Counted from the stretch's first letter, positions 44,906-53,925 are shown. The stretch is DNA of 64,000 nt from Streptomyces sp. SID13726 (GCF_010548375.1 NZ_JAAGLY010000034.1:1-64000); one strand, 5' to 3'. Notes: generated by a model from the sequence alone, not told the origin. Numbers and translations: made by a program.

Positions 44906-45913
44906 TCACATGTCCAGCACCAGTCGGCCACTTCGCGCCCGCGACACACAGATCAGCATCGAGTCGCCGCGCTCGGCATCGGTCAGCAGCTCGTCCCGGT
45001 GCTCCACCTCGCCCTCCAGCACCCGCTGTTGGCAGGTCCCGCAGAACCCCTGTTCGCAGGAGTACGCGGTGCCCGGCAGCTCCTCGCGTACGGCGGCCAG
45101 CACGGACGAGTCCGCCGGGACCGTCAACGTCCGCCCGCTGCGCCGGAGTTCGACCTCGAAGGCGCCGCCCGACAGGGCCCGGGGCGCGAACCGCTCCAGA
45201 TGGACCCCCGGCCACCTCGCCTCCACCGCGGCCATCAGCCCTTCCGGGCCGCAGCAGTAGACGGCGGCACCCTCCGGGACCTCCAGCGCGTCGAGATCGG
45301 GCACCCCTTCCACGACGGTGCCGCCCAGCCGCTCGACCTCCGCCAGGAACGGCATCGACTCCCGCTCCCGCCCGCAGTACAGCAACCGCCACTCCACACC
45401 GTCCGGCAGCGCCCGCAGCATCGGCAGGATCGGCGTGATCCCGATGCCGCCCGCGACGAAGACGTACGACGATGCCGTGACCAGCGGAAACCGGTTCCGA
45501 GGCCCCCGCACCTCCAGCTCCGCGCCCACCCGCACCCGCTCGTGCACCTCGCGCGAACCGCCCCGCCCGTCCTCGACCAGCCGGGTCGCCACGGTGTACG
45601 ACGAGGTGTCCGCGGGGTCCCCGCACAGCGAGTACTGCCGCACGCGCCCCGACGGCAGCACCAGGTCGAGATGCGCGCCGGGCTCCCAGCGCGGCAAGTC
45701 CCGTCCCTCCAGCCGGAGTTGTACGACCCCGTCGGCGACCGTCTCACGCGCGGTCACCGTCAGCCGGAGCGCCCGCGACCGGGGCCGCCCGGACACCGGC
45801 TCCTCCAGCGCGGGCATCGGCCACAGCGGCGAGACCCGGATACGGCGGCGCAGCGCCCTGCGGGTGAGCAGCGCGGCACCGGCGACGACCGCGACGGTCA
45901 GCGGCTTCGGCAT
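44906..45913 (-). CDS. Ferredoxin reductase with C-terminal [2Fe-2S] domain
   Basis: 335 residues from the ATG at 45913, which overlaps the upstream stop (TGATG). An N-terminal hydrophobic segment (TVAVVAGAALLTRRALRRRI) is probably a membrane anchor. Then an FNR-type module: FAD motif RQYSLCGDP and NAD(P) motif VAGGIGITPILPMLRALPDG. A plant-type ferredoxin domain ends it with the four cysteines in YSCEQGFCGTCQQRVLEGEV and MLICVSRA. The layout is that of phthalate-dioxygenase-reductase types that feed electrons from NADH to an oxygenase. Coupling to the preceding di-iron-like gene makes that protein the likely acceptor. Confidence 0.92.
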   Translation of the reverse strand: MPKPLTVAVVAGAALLTRRALRRRIRVSPLWPMPALEEPVSGRPRSRALRLTVTARETVADGVVQLRLEGRDLPRWEPGAHLDLVLPSGRVRQYSLCGDPADTSSYTVATRLVEDGRGGSREVHERVRVGAELEVRGPRNRFPLVTASSYVFVAGGIGITPILPMLRALPDGVEWRLLYCGRERESMPFLAEVERLGGTVVEGVPDLDALEVPEGAAVYCCGPEGLMAAVEARWPGVHLERFAPRALSGGAFEVELRRSGRTLTVPADSSVLAAVREELPGTAYSCEQGFCGTCQQRVLEGEVEHRDELLTDAERGDSMLICVSRARSGRLVLDM

Positions 45914-46809
45914 CAGGAGGCGCCCTTCTCTACGGCGGAGGCGGCAGCGGTGGCGGCCGGCGACGAGGCCAGATACGCGACCGCCTGCGCGGTGGAACCC
46001 TCCTGCGAGGGGTGGTAACTCCGGCTCAGATAACGGGGGATGGAGGCGGCCATGGCCCCGGCCGACGGCAACAGCCCACGCCGGCCCCGCACATAGAAGT
46101 CCTTGAAGCTCGCCTTCCCGTCGGTGAGCGTCGGGTCGTTCGCCATGAAGAACCGCGCCCCGCGCTGCCACAGGAACACCAGCGTGGTGAAGGCGGTGGC
46201 CCAAGTCCGGGCCCGGCGCGCGTAGTTGCCGTCGAGATGCATGAACAGCTCGAAGGCGACCGACCGGTGCTCGACCTCCTCCGCGCCGTGCCAGCGCAGC
46301 AGGTCCAGCATGGTCGGATCGGCGCCCCGGCGGTCCAGCTCCTCGGCGTTCAGCACCCAGTCGCCGAGGAACGCCGTGTAGTGCTCGATCGCGGCGATGA
46401 GCGCGACCCGCTCCAGGAGCCACCACTTGCGGGCCCTGCCCGGCGGCAGCGTGCGGTCGCCGAGCAGCTTCTCGAAGAACCAGTCCACCTGCGCGGTGTA
46501 CGGCGTCGGGTCGAGCCCCTGCTCACGCAGATGCGGCAGCACCTCGTCGTGGGCCTGGGAGTGCATCGCCTCCTGCCCGATGAACCCGATGACGTCCTCG
46601 CGCAGCCGCTCGTCCCTGATGTACGGCAGCACCTGCTTGTAGACGTGCACGAACCAGCGCTCACCGGCGGGCAGGAGCATGTGCAGCACATTGATGGTGT
46701 GCGTGGTGAACGGGTCCCCAGGCACCCAGTGCAGCGGGGTGTCCTCCCAGGAGAAGGACACCTTCCGGGCCTTGAGGGGCACCCGATCCGCTTCGTGCGT
46801 GTTAGACAT
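45913..46809 (-). CDS. Ferritin-like di-iron protein (annotated metal-dependent hydrolase family)
   Basis: 298 residues. Helical protein of the PF10118 type usually annotated metal-dependent hydrolase. Candidate iron ligands are spread as in ferritin-like enzymes: Glu/His in GFIGQEAMHSQAHDEVLPHL, Glu-His in AAIEHYTAFLGDW and the ExxEH in WHGAEEVEHRSVAFEL. The C-terminus has hydrophobic and Ala-rich stretches. Coupled by TGATG to a ferredoxin reductase, which argues for an oxygenase or desaturase-like role. Substrate unknown; lipid or hydrocarbon is a guess from the family. Confidence 0.85.
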   Translation of the reverse strand: MSNTHEADRVPLKARKVSFSWEDTPLHWVPGDPFTTHTINVLHMLLPAGERWFVHVYKQVLPYIRDERLREDVIGFIGQEAMHSQAHDEVLPHLREQGLDPTPYTAQVDWFFEKLLGDRTLPPGRARKWWLLERVALIAAIEHYTAFLGDWVLNAEELDRRGADPTMLDLLRWHGAEEVEHRSVAFELFMHLDGNYARRARTWATAFTTLVFLWQRGARFFMANDPTLTDGKASFKDFYVRGRRGLLPSAGAMAASIPRYLSRSYHPSQEGSTAQAVAYLASSPAATAAASAVEKGAS

Positions 46810-46912
46810 GGCGTCAATGTACTGACGGGTAGGCCGGGGGTGAAGCCCCGTGCAAGGTCTTATTTACGAATCTGTCAGCAAGGCCCGAAGGCCTGATCCG
46901 CGGGTCCGGCCT

Positions 46913-48841
46913 TCACCGCAGCCCCGTGACCGCCCGCCCGTCCGTCAGTGTCCCCGCGAGCTCGGCCTGAGCCCCCTGCTTCGCCCTCACGGCCAGCAGA
47001 CCGCCCTGGGCCGACCCCTGCACCCCGCCCGTCGCGCTGATCGACGCCGTCCCCTTGCTCCCCGCCGACAGCAGGTACCAGGAACCCGTCCCCGACTTCC
47101 ACAGCACCCCGGCCAGCACCTGCGGGTCCTTCGCCCCGCACGCCGGGACGTTCTCCGCCTTCGCCACGACCGCGCCGTACGCCCCGCCCGGCGTGTGGAA
47201 CTGGGCCAGCACCCGCTCCCCGCCGCCCTGCCAGGTCTCGCCCCGGGTGCACACCCAGTCGGCCGTCCCGCTCGCGTCGGGCAGCGGCTGCGCCGCGTAC
47301 GTCCAGGCGTTCACGCTCCGCACCCCGGAGGACCGCATCGCGCCCAGCGAGCAGGCATACGGTGCCCAGTCGCGCAGCGCCGACGCGCCGGACGCGTCCT
47401 TCACGGAGCCGGGGCGGCCGGTGGTGAGGTGGGCCGGGACCAGCTCGCCGAGGTCGGTCAGCAGCCGGGTGCCGGTGGAGTCGGTCAGCTGGAGCACGTT
47501 CCAGGAGGTGCAGGCGCCGCCCTGGCCGCCGGGGCCCGCCATCGGCGAGGTCGCCCCGTCGGTCAGCGTGAGGGCCATCGCGCCCGCGGCCGGCTTCATC
47601 AGGTCCCGCTCGGCCGCCTTGGTCACCCAGGGCGCCATCAGATAGCGGACGTTGCCGTCGGCCCGGCCCAGGACGACCGCGCTCGACCCGGCCCGGTCCG
47701 CGCCGTCGACCCGGGCGAAGTCGAGGGCCGCGCCCGCGGTGCCGTCCTTGGGCTCGGCGTAGCGGACGATCCGCAGACCGTCGTAGAGGATCACCACGCG
47801 CGCGCTGTCGACGACCCCGGCGTACAGCAGCTGCGGCGGTCCGGACGGGCCGCCCGAGGGGGTGCCGGGGGTCGCGGAGACCTGGACGGTGCCGCCGGGG
47901 CGGGCCCAGACGGCGAGGGCGCGGCGCAGGAGGGCCGAGTCGGCGGTGAGGCCGCCGCGCGCGGGCCAGACGGAGAAGTCGGTGCGGGCGGAGGACTCCC
48001 ACGCGGCGGCCGGGATCCGCACCAGGCGGGCCGGGTCGAGGGCGGCCTGGGCGGCCGGGTTCTGCGCGTAGGCGGGCGCGGCGGCACCGTCGGGGCCCCA
48101 GCCGTCACCCGGCATGCCGAGCAGCGCCCCGCACACCACGACGGCCGCGGTCGCGGCGAGCGCGGCCTTCATGTGCTGCCGGCGCCGCATGAGGTCGGTC
48201 GGCCGGGCCTGGAGCGAGCAGGGGTCGAACTCGGGGGAGTCGAGCAGGGCGTACTGGGCCTTCTCGGAGTCGGCCTCGTCCAGCGCCGCGTCCACGTCGG
48301 CCACGCCCGCCGCCGCCAGCACCTTGCGTACGTCGCCGTCGGGCAGCTTCTCCAGGCCGCGCAGGACGTAGGCGGCGCGGGCGGGTCCGGTCAGGGCCGA
48401 AAGGCGCTGGTCCAGGGCGAGTTCGTCGGCGCCGCCGGAACGCGGGAAGAGACGCAGGCCCCAGACCTGGGGGAGCAGCGGCGGCAGCTGGGAGCGCTTG
48501 GGCCACGCCTTGCGCTTGAGCGGCAGGCCCGCCTCCAGCGCCGTACGCACCACCTGGAGGCGGACGAAGGCGTAGCCGGGGTCGCCCTCGCGGCCGGCCG
48601 ACTGGGCCGGGATCACGGGCGTGCTCTTCCGGCCGCGGGGCAGGGCGCGCTGGGTGAGGGCGTGCGCGGTCAGGACCCGGCGGTTGCGGCCCAGGCCCGG
48701 TGGCAGCACCAGATAGGCGAGCCGGACCAGCCGGGGGTAGTGCTCGACGAGCGCGGCCTCGGCCTGTTCCACGTCGACGACGGGGTCGGAGGCCGAGCCT
48801 GAGGCGGGTGCGGGGCGCGGGGCGACATCCTGTGACTGCAC
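46913..48841 (-). CDS. Membrane protein with sigma-factor-like N-terminus
   Basis: 642 residues. The first about 200 residues resemble an ECF sigma factor or its remnant: VEQAEAALVEHYPRLVRLAY (region 2.1-like) and later LSALTGPARAAYVLRGLEKL and PDGDVRKVLAAAGVADVDAA (region 4-like). A basic RRRQHMKAALAATAAVVVCG begins a single membrane helix (about 222-243). The long outer part is Ala/Gly-rich with PPQLLYAGVVDSARVVILYD, VRYLMAPW and cysteines at GACTSWN, YACSLG, WVCTRG and VPACGAK, probably disulphides. A cytoplasmic sigma-like domain tethered to an outer sensor suggests signalling, but the DNA-contacting residues are not convincing. Monocistronic. Confidence 0.75.
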   Translation of the reverse strand: MQSQDVAPRPAPASGSASDPVVDVEQAEAALVEHYPRLVRLAYLVLPPGLGRNRRVLTAHALTQRALPRGRKSTPVIPAQSAGREGDPGYAFVRLQVVRTALEAGLPLKRKAWPKRSQLPPLLPQVWGLRLFPRSGGADELALDQRLSALTGPARAAYVLRGLEKLPDGDVRKVLAAAGVADVDAALDEADSEKAQYALLDSPEFDPCSLQARPTDLMRRRQHMKAALAATAAVVVCGALLGMPGDGWGPDGAAAPAYAQNPAAQAALDPARLVRIPAAAWESSARTDFSVWPARGGLTADSALLRRALAVWARPGGTVQVSATPGTPSGGPSGPPQLLYAGVVDSARVVILYDGLRIVRYAEPKDGTAGAALDFARVDGADRAGSSAVVLGRADGNVRYLMAPWVTKAAERDLMKPAAGAMALTLTDGATSPMAGPGGQGGACTSWNVLQLTDSTGTRLLTDLGELVPAHLTTGRPGSVKDASGASALRDWAPYACSLGAMRSSGVRSVNAWTYAAQPLPDASGTADWVCTRGETWQGGGERVLAQFHTPGGAYGAVVAKAENVPACGAKDPQVLAGVLWKSGTGSWYLLSAGSKGTASISATGGVQGSAQGGLLAVRAKQGAQAELAGTLTDGRAVTGLR

Positions 48842-48904
48842 GTTCAGCAGAACGAGCGAATCGTGAGGAGGTCACCGCCGACAGGCGAACCCGCGTAACC
48901 GAGT

Positions 48905-49405
48905 TCAGCCTTCCGGGTCGACCAGCGCACGCGCGTAGTTCGCCATCGACCGCTGGTAGCGCGGCAGATGAGGGGCGAGCGCGCCAAGGACCAGGGAGAG
49001 GCCCTCGCGGTCGCGGCCGAGGCTGGACAGGCACAGGGCGAGCGTGGCGCGTACGGCGTCGTCCAACTCGTCGGAGGGGGCGTCCAGTTCGGGAGTCAGC
49101 AGCTCGACGCCCTCGTCTGCCCGGCCGATGTTCCGCAGCGAGCTGGAGAGTTGGATCTTGGCCCGGCGGCCCTTGTACCCGGACAGCCCGTTCGCCAGGG
49201 CCTCCCGGTACAGCGGGGCCGCTTTGTCGGAGTGGCCCGTGGAGTCCCAGGCACAGGCCCGCTCGAACGGCCCGAGCGGGCTGTCCTCCGGCAGCTCGGC
49301 CACGAGCGCGTCGACCAGCGCCCGGAACTCGGCCGCCCGCTCCTCCGGATACTCGTCGAAGGCCGCCCAGACGGCGTCGACCCGCTTCTCCCAGTCCTCG
49401 TTCAC
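48905..49405 (-). CDS. Tetratricopeptide-repeat protein
   Basis: 166 residues from a GTG at 49405 (NEDWEKRVDAVWAAFDEY); a GTG two codons earlier and an ATG at 49447 are alternatives, none with a strong ribosome site. TPR-like helix pairs: FERACAWDSTGHSDKAAPLY with REALANGLSGYKGRRAKIQL, SSSLRNIGRADEGVELLTPE and TLALCLSSLGRDREGLSLVL. A soluble scaffold of unknown partner. Divergent from the lipoprotein gene at 49536. Confidence 0.8.
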   Translation of the reverse strand: MNEDWEKRVDAVWAAFDEYPEERAAEFRALVDALVAELPEDSPLGPFERACAWDSTGHSDKAAPLYREALANGLSGYKGRRAKIQLSSSLRNIGRADEGVELLTPELDAPSDELDDAVRATLALCLSSLGRDREGLSLVLGALAPHLPRYQRSMANYARALVDPEG

Positions 49406-49535
49406 CGGCACACTTTCGCACAGCCGTACCCCGAGTGACACCCGCATTTGAGCGCCCCGCGCCTCCCAGCCGTATGAGAGGAGACGGGTCCCCGCCGGGA
49501 CCTGTCCGACGCGACCGTGACCGGAGGAACAACAG

Positions 49536-49979
49536 ATGAGGTTGACCCGACCGATGCTCGCGCTGACCGGCGCGGCCGCGGTGCTGGCGCTGGCGGGCTG
49601 CGGGTCCGGTGGTGACGCGAAGGCCGTCGCCGCGGTGCCGTCGGCGGCCACCGGCAGCCTGGAGCACCTGGCCGCCGAGGTGAAGTGCACGCCCAACATC
49701 CAGATCGACGCCGACGAGCTGCGCCAGGCCGTGTGCAAGAAGTCCAAGGACGCGGACGGCAAGTTCATCCTTGCCACCTTCGCCACCGACCGCGGCCAGC
49801 GCGAGTGGATCAACGGCGCCAAGGACTACGGCGGCCACTTCCTGGTCGGCCGCAAGTGGGTCGCCGTCGGTGACACCACCCAGACGGTGACCGTGCTGCG
49901 CAAGACCCTCGGCGGGGACATCGAGGAGGGCGTGGACCACTCGAAGATGGGCGGCGGCGCCTCGCACTCCGCGCACTGA
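49536..49979 (+). CDS. Small lipoprotein, function unknown
   Basis: 147 residues from the ATG at 49536 (GGAGGAACAACAG upstream). Type II signal MRLTRPMLALTGAAAVLALA with lipobox LALAGC. The mature part has two cysteines (EVKCTPNIQIDADELRQAVC) and a compact fold with FILATFATDRGQREWINGAK and VAVGDTTQTVTVLRKTLGGD. The end is His/Ser-rich (HSKMGGGASHSAH). No known family recognised. Confidence 0.82.
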   Translation: MRLTRPMLALTGAAAVLALAGCGSGGDAKAVAAVPSAATGSLEHLAAEVKCTPNIQIDADELRQAVCKKSKDADGKFILATFATDRGQREWINGAKDYGGHFLVGRKWVAVGDTTQTVTVLRKTLGGDIEEGVDHSKMGGGASHSAH

Positions 49980-49997
49980 GAAGTCTCCCGGACACAC

Positions 49998-50034
49998 GAA
50001 AGCCGGCGGTGAGGAATCCTCACCGCCGGCTTTC
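49998..50034. terminator. Strong bidirectional terminator
   Basis: GAAAGCCGGCGGTGAGGA (49998-50015) pairs with 50017-50034 over 18 bp; A-rich left and T-rich right flanks suit both the lipoprotein gene and the convergent DUF1996 gene, which ends at 50043. Confidence 0.9.
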
Positions 50035-50042
50035 TCAGTGTG

Positions 50043-51647
50043 TCACTGGCAGTTCTTGCCGGTGTTGATGCAGTTGACCATCTTGTTCATCGTGTTCGTG
50101 GAGAAGAAGTTGATGAAGTCGTTGTGGTCGGTCACCGGCTTGTGCAGGTTCTCCGGGAAGGTGTCCACCGCGTACGGGTTGACGACCGTGCCGTTCTGCA
50201 GCTTCGGGGCCGGGACGTTGTAGACGAGCCGGACCTGGAGTTGCGGGATCGCCTTGAAGCCGTTGGCGCAGGCGCCGTTCGCCTGGACGAACGACACGTG
50301 GGTGCGGTGGTTGGCGCTGTCGATGTTCTGACCGTCCCAGCAGCTCTGGAAGTTGGTCGTGCGCACCACCTGGCTGCCCTGCGGGCAGATCGGGTACTTG
50401 TCGTGCAGCTGCACCTTGTTCTCGAAGCCGGTGCAGGACCAGTTCACGTTGGCGTTGGCGTTGCCGTTGACGAAGGCCTTGGCGTCACCGGTGATGATCC
50501 GCAGAGCGGTCGGCATCGCGACGACGTTGCCGGTCTTGTTGCCGACGAACTTCAGCTGGGCCTGGGCCGGCTGGAGGATCTTGCCGACGTTGCCCTCCTT
50601 GCCGCCGCCGTCGTTGTTCTGGTCGAAGTCCTGCGTACCGTCCTGGAGACGCAGCACCGGCCAGAAGTACGAGGACTTGTCGCCCTGGTTCTGGCAGCTG
50701 GTCTGGGCCGCCTCCAGCTCCTGGTCGCTCGCGAAGGCGTCGTTGCTCTGGTTGCCGACGTAGTCGTGCAGGTGGTGGGCGCCGTTGGCGACACCCGGGG
50801 CGACGATCACGTTGTCCGTGTTGTGGTTGTCGTTCCCGTTGGTACCGCACTTGGTGGTGAAGGTGCCGCGCGAACCGGAGTTGCCGTTCGCGGGGAGACC
50901 GTTCTGGCCGACACCGAGCTGGGCGTTGCCCTGGACCTTCGTGATGTCCACGAAGTCGGCCGCGACCGGGCCGTTGCCGCCCTGTCCGCCGCCGCCCTGC
51001 TGCTGGCCGCCGCCCTGCTGACCACCGTTGTTCTGGCCGCCGTTGTTGTTCTGGCCACCGTTGTTGTTCTGACCGCCGTTGTTCTGGCCGCCATTGTTGT
51101 TGTTCTGACCGCCGTTGTTCTGCTGGCCGCCGTTGTTGTTCTGGCCGCCGTTCCCGCCGGCATTGGTCTGCGCGGCCTGCGTGGTGCACGCGGCCAGCTG
51201 GCTGAGCGAGTTGTTGAACTGACCCCCGACCCGCTGGATGTCGATGCGGATCCGGTCGATCGTGGCCGCCCGCTTCTCCTTGAGGGGGCCGACGATGGCG
51301 TTCTGGACGAAGCCCGAGTCACCCGCCTGTGCCTGGCGCGTCGAGGCGAGCCGGGCGTAGGCCTCGGTGATCTGCTTGTCCAGGTTGGCCAGTTCCGTTG
51401 CCACACCCTGACGCGCCGACTGGGGCACGTTCGTCAGCTTCTGGCCGACGTCCGGGCAGGAGATGGTCGCCACCTGGGCGGCCGCGGCCTTGGTCTGGTT
51501 CTGCTGCCAGCCGTTGTTGTTGGACTCGTGCGCCGAAGCGTAGAAGTTCGCCCAGATCAGCCCGCCCCCGCCGAGCGCTAGGGCCGCCGACGCGGCTATG
51601 GCCTTGGTGGCCATCGACGAGCGGCGTTTACGTGTGTTGCGTCCCAT
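50043..51647 (-). CDS. Secreted DUF1996 protein with Asn/Gly/Gln-rich linker
   Basis: 534 residues. An N-terminal signal or anchor (MATKAIAASAALALGGGGLI) leads to a helical domain with KQITEAYARLASTRQAQAGD and two cysteines (TISCPDVG, LAACTTQ). A low-complexity linker (about 164-225) is built of NNGGQNN repeats. The DUF1996 domain follows with FVDITKVQGNAQLGVG, CGTNGNDNHNTDNVIVAPGV, AHHLHDYVGNQ, SYFWPVLRLQDG, NWSCTGF and HRTHVSFVQANGACANGFKA. DUF1996 proteins are secreted in fungi and actinobacteria; the His-rich core may bind metal. Activity unknown. Confidence 0.88.
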   Translation of the reverse strand: MGRNTRKRRSSMATKAIAASAALALGGGGLIWANFYASAHESNNNGWQQNQTKAAAAQVATISCPDVGQKLTNVPQSARQGVATELANLDKQITEAYARLASTRQAQAGDSGFVQNAIVGPLKEKRAATIDRIRIDIQRVGGQFNNSLSQLAACTTQAAQTNAGGNGGQNNNGGQQNNGGQNNNNGGQNNGGQNNNGGQNNNGGQNNGGQQGGGQQQGGGGQGGNGPVAADFVDITKVQGNAQLGVGQNGLPANGNSGSRGTFTTKCGTNGNDNHNTDNVIVAPGVANGAHHLHDYVGNQSNDAFASDQELEAAQTSCQNQGDKSSYFWPVLRLQDGTQDFDQNNDGGGKEGNVGKILQPAQAQLKFVGNKTGNVVAMPTALRIITGDAKAFVNGNANANVNWSCTGFENKVQLHDKYPICPQGSQVVRTTNFQSCWDGQNIDSANHRTHVSFVQANGACANGFKAIPQLQVRLVYNVPAPKLQNGTVVNPYAVDTFPENLHKPVTDHNDFINFFSTNTMNKMVNCINTGKNCQ

Positions 51648-51829
51648 GGAACTCCTCTGACTTCCTTTTTCGGGGCATCGAGGCGCCCGACAGGAGTGAA
51701 GCGGCTCCCTCCCTTACGGATGTGGCCCCAAGGGTGTTCAGCCGCCCCACAAACAAATCAGAGGTTTGCTCGGCCGCCGCATATCAACAGGCCCTTGAGC
51801 AGCAGGAGTTACAGAGAATGAAAGGCCGG
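51648..51829. other. Gap between DUF1996 and response-regulator genes
   Basis: 182 bp holding the DUF1996 promoter and the end of the two-component operon. A short A/T-richer patch lies at about 51750-51790; no gene or named site seen. Confidence 0.5.
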
Positions 51830-52483
51830 TCACCGGCCCCGGTCCAGAAACGCGAGTACCGCCAGAACGCGGCGATTGTCGTCGTCCGACACCTCAAGAC
51901 CCAGTTTGGCGAAGATGTTGGCGGTGTGCTTGGCGATCGCCCGTTCCGTGACGACGAGTTTCCCCGCGATCGCCGCGTTCGTCCGCCCCTGCGCCATGAG
52001 TTCCAGTACCTCCCGCTCCCGGGGCGTGAGCCGGCCGAGCGGCTGGTCGTCGGCGGCCCGCCGGGTCAGCAGCTGCTGGATCACCTGCGGGTCCATCGCG
52101 GTACCGCCCGCCGCGACCCGTCGTACGGCGTCCACGAACTGCTCCGCGTCGAACACCCGGTCCTTGAGCAGATACCCCACCCCGCCGCTGCCGTCGGCCA
52201 GCAGCTCGCGCGCGTACAACTGCTCCACGTGCTGGGAGAGCACCAGCACCGGCAGCCCGGGTCTGTCCCGGCGGGCGTTCAGCGCGCACTGCAAGCCCTC
52301 GTCGGTGTGCGTCGGCGGCAGCCGTACGTCGACCACGGCGACGTCCGGCTCCAGCTCGGCCAGCGCGCGGGCGAGCTCGGGGCCGGTCTCGACGGCCGCG
52401 GCGATCTCGAAGTCATGGGCCTCCAGGAGCCGTACGAGCCCGTCCCGCAGCAGGAAGAGGTCTTCGGCCAGGACTACACGCAA
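51830..52483 (-). CDS. NarL/LuxR-type response regulator
   Basis: 217 residues from a TTG at 52483: GGAG lies 5 nt upstream and no other start exists in frame. It overlaps the kinase gene end by 10 bp. Receiver: RVVLAEDLFLLRDGLVRLLE, phospho-acceptor Asp in DVAVVDVRLPPTHTDEG, Ser in VLVLSQ and Lys in GYLLKDRV. LuxR output HTH: LTPREREVLELMAQGRTNAA, IAGKLVVTERAIAKHTANIF, AKLGL. It forms a two-component pair with the kinase upstream; the regulon is unknown. Confidence 0.93.
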   Translation of the reverse strand: MRVVLAEDLFLLRDGLVRLLEAHDFEIAAAVETGPELARALAELEPDVAVVDVRLPPTHTDEGLQCALNARRDRPGLPVLVLSQHVEQLYARELLADGSGGVGYLLKDRVFDAEQFVDAVRRVAAGGTAMDPQVIQQLLTRRAADDQPLGRLTPREREVLELMAQGRTNAAIAGKLVVTERAIAKHTANIFAKLGLEVSDDDNRRVLAVLAFLDRGR

Positions 52484-53739
52484 GGGATCTCCATGGTGAC
52501 CATGGTGGGACCGCCCGCGGGTGAGCTGACGGCCAGGACGCCGTCGAATGTACCCAGCCGCCGCTCGATTCCGGCGAGCCCCGAACCGGCCCCGGTCACC
52601 GCGCCGCCCCGGCCGTTGTCGGTGACGGCGATCCGCAGCATCCCCTCCCGGTGGTGCAGGTCGACCCAGATCCGGTCGGCGCCGGAGTGCTTGACCGCGT
52701 TGGTGAGGACCTCGCTCACCGCGAAGTACGCGGCCGACTCCACCGGCGCGTCCGCCCGTCCCGGCAGCTCCACCGTCACCTCGGTCGGCACGGGCAGCCG
52801 TAGCGCCAACGCCCTTACCGCGTCCCCGAGTCCGCGCTCGGCCAGCACCGGCGGGTGGATGCCGCGGACCAGGTCGCGCAGTTCGGCGAGCGCGTCCACG
52901 GACGACTGGCGGGCCTGCGCGAGCAGCCGCCTGGCCTGCGCGGGGTCCTTGTCGAGGAGCACCTCGATAGTGCCGAGGTCCATGCCCATGGCGACCAGCC
53001 GGGCCTGCGCCCCGTCGTGCAGGTCCCGCTCGATGCGCCGCAGTTCGGCCGCCGAGGTGTCCACCGCGTCCCGCCGGGTCTCGGTCAGCACCCGGACCCG
53101 CTCGGCCAACTCGCCCTGTCCGGCGCCGAGTACGGCCCGGGTCAGGCGGAAGTGCGCGGTCAGCAGCCGCGGCCCGAGGGGAGCGAGGGCCAGCAGGGCG
53201 AGGCCCAGGGCGCCCGCGGCGAGCCCGGTGACCTGGTCGGTGACATGGACGAAGCCGTACCAGTAGCCGCCGCCCAGCTCCGACAGCGGCCGCCACAGCC
53301 CGGCCGCGACCGCGAGCCCCTCCAGCGGATAGAACACGAGCACCGCAGGCAGCAGGGCCGTCACGAACCCCGCCGTCATGTCCACCTGGAGCCAGCGCAG
53401 ATCCCGCCAGGTCGCCGGGTCGCGCAGCAGCGCGTAGGTGCGCGCCCAGGTGTTGGCGTCCTCCGGTACCGGCCGGTACGCCGACGGGATCCGCACCCCG
53501 CTCCACTCGGCCGCGACCACCCGCCGCCAGTCCGCGAAGCCCCGCACGGCCTTCAGCGCCCAGGGGGTGGTGTACGCCCCGATCCCGACCGGCACGAGCG
53601 AGATGGACACCAGGCTGAGCGTGAACAGGAGCAGCGCCCCCGGCAGCGTCACCAGCGCCAGCGCGAGCCCCCGTACGGCCGCGAGGCCCATGGCCCGCAC
53701 CCTCTTGCCCCGGCTGCCGTTCCCCGTCTGCATGGTCAT
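52474..53739 (-). CDS. Sensor histidine kinase (HisKA_3 type)
   Basis: 421 residues from the ATG at 53739 (next ATG two codons on). Membrane sensor with about four helices: LAAVRGLALALVTLPGALLL, VSISLVPVGIGAYTTPWALK, ADMTAGFV-like VTALLPAVLVFYPLEGLAVA and GLAAGALGLALLALAPLGPR. Phospho-acceptor His in RRIERDLHDGAQARLVAMGM. ATPase: FAVSEVLTNAVKHSGADRIW, RIAVTDNGRGGA and GSGLAGIERRLGTFDG. Shares the DUF1707/sensor-domain layout of NarL-type kinases in actinobacteria. Ligand unknown. Confidence 0.92.
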   Translation of the reverse strand: MTMQTGNGSRGKRVRAMGLAAVRGLALALVTLPGALLLFTLSLVSISLVPVGIGAYTTPWALKAVRGFADWRRVVAAEWSGVRIPSAYRPVPEDANTWARTYALLRDPATWRDLRWLQVDMTAGFVTALLPAVLVFYPLEGLAVAAGLWRPLSELGGGYWYGFVHVTDQVTGLAAGALGLALLALAPLGPRLLTAHFRLTRAVLGAGQGELAERVRVLTETRRDAVDTSAAELRRIERDLHDGAQARLVAMGMDLGTIEVLLDKDPAQARRLLAQARQSSVDALAELRDLVRGIHPPVLAERGLGDAVRALALRLPVPTEVTVELPGRADAPVESAAYFAVSEVLTNAVKHSGADRIWVDLHHREGMLRIAVTDNGRGGAVTGAGSGLAGIERRLGTFDGVLAVSSPAGGPTMVTMEIPCV

Positions 53740-53876
53740 ACGGCCAGTCTGGTCGAGGGGGAGACCGGGGTCACTGGGTCTGGCCGCCCGGTCGGGGGGT
53801 GGTGCCAGGTACACCCTGTGCCGCGCGGGACCCCTTCGCCGCGCTCACACAGTGAATCGCGCCACAGCACCACCAG

Positions 53877-53925
53877 GTAACACGGGGTTCACATTCGAGC
53901 AATGACCGGGAAATCGCCTGTTGAC
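53877..53925. promoter_or_regulatory. Candidate GlnR-binding region upstream of glnII
   Basis: GGTAACACGGGGTTCACA, then ATGACCGGGAAATC, approximates two gTnAc-n6-GaAAc type half-site pairs described for GlnR, about 95-140 bp before the glnII start. In S. coelicolor GlnR binds the glnII promoter; the match here is by eye. Confidence 0.5.

Noticed and set aside
51000..51165. Repeated TTGTTCTGGCCGCC-type units suggesting a CRISPR array
   Set aside because: No constant repeat/unique spacer pattern; they code for the NGGQNN linker of the DUF1996 protein.
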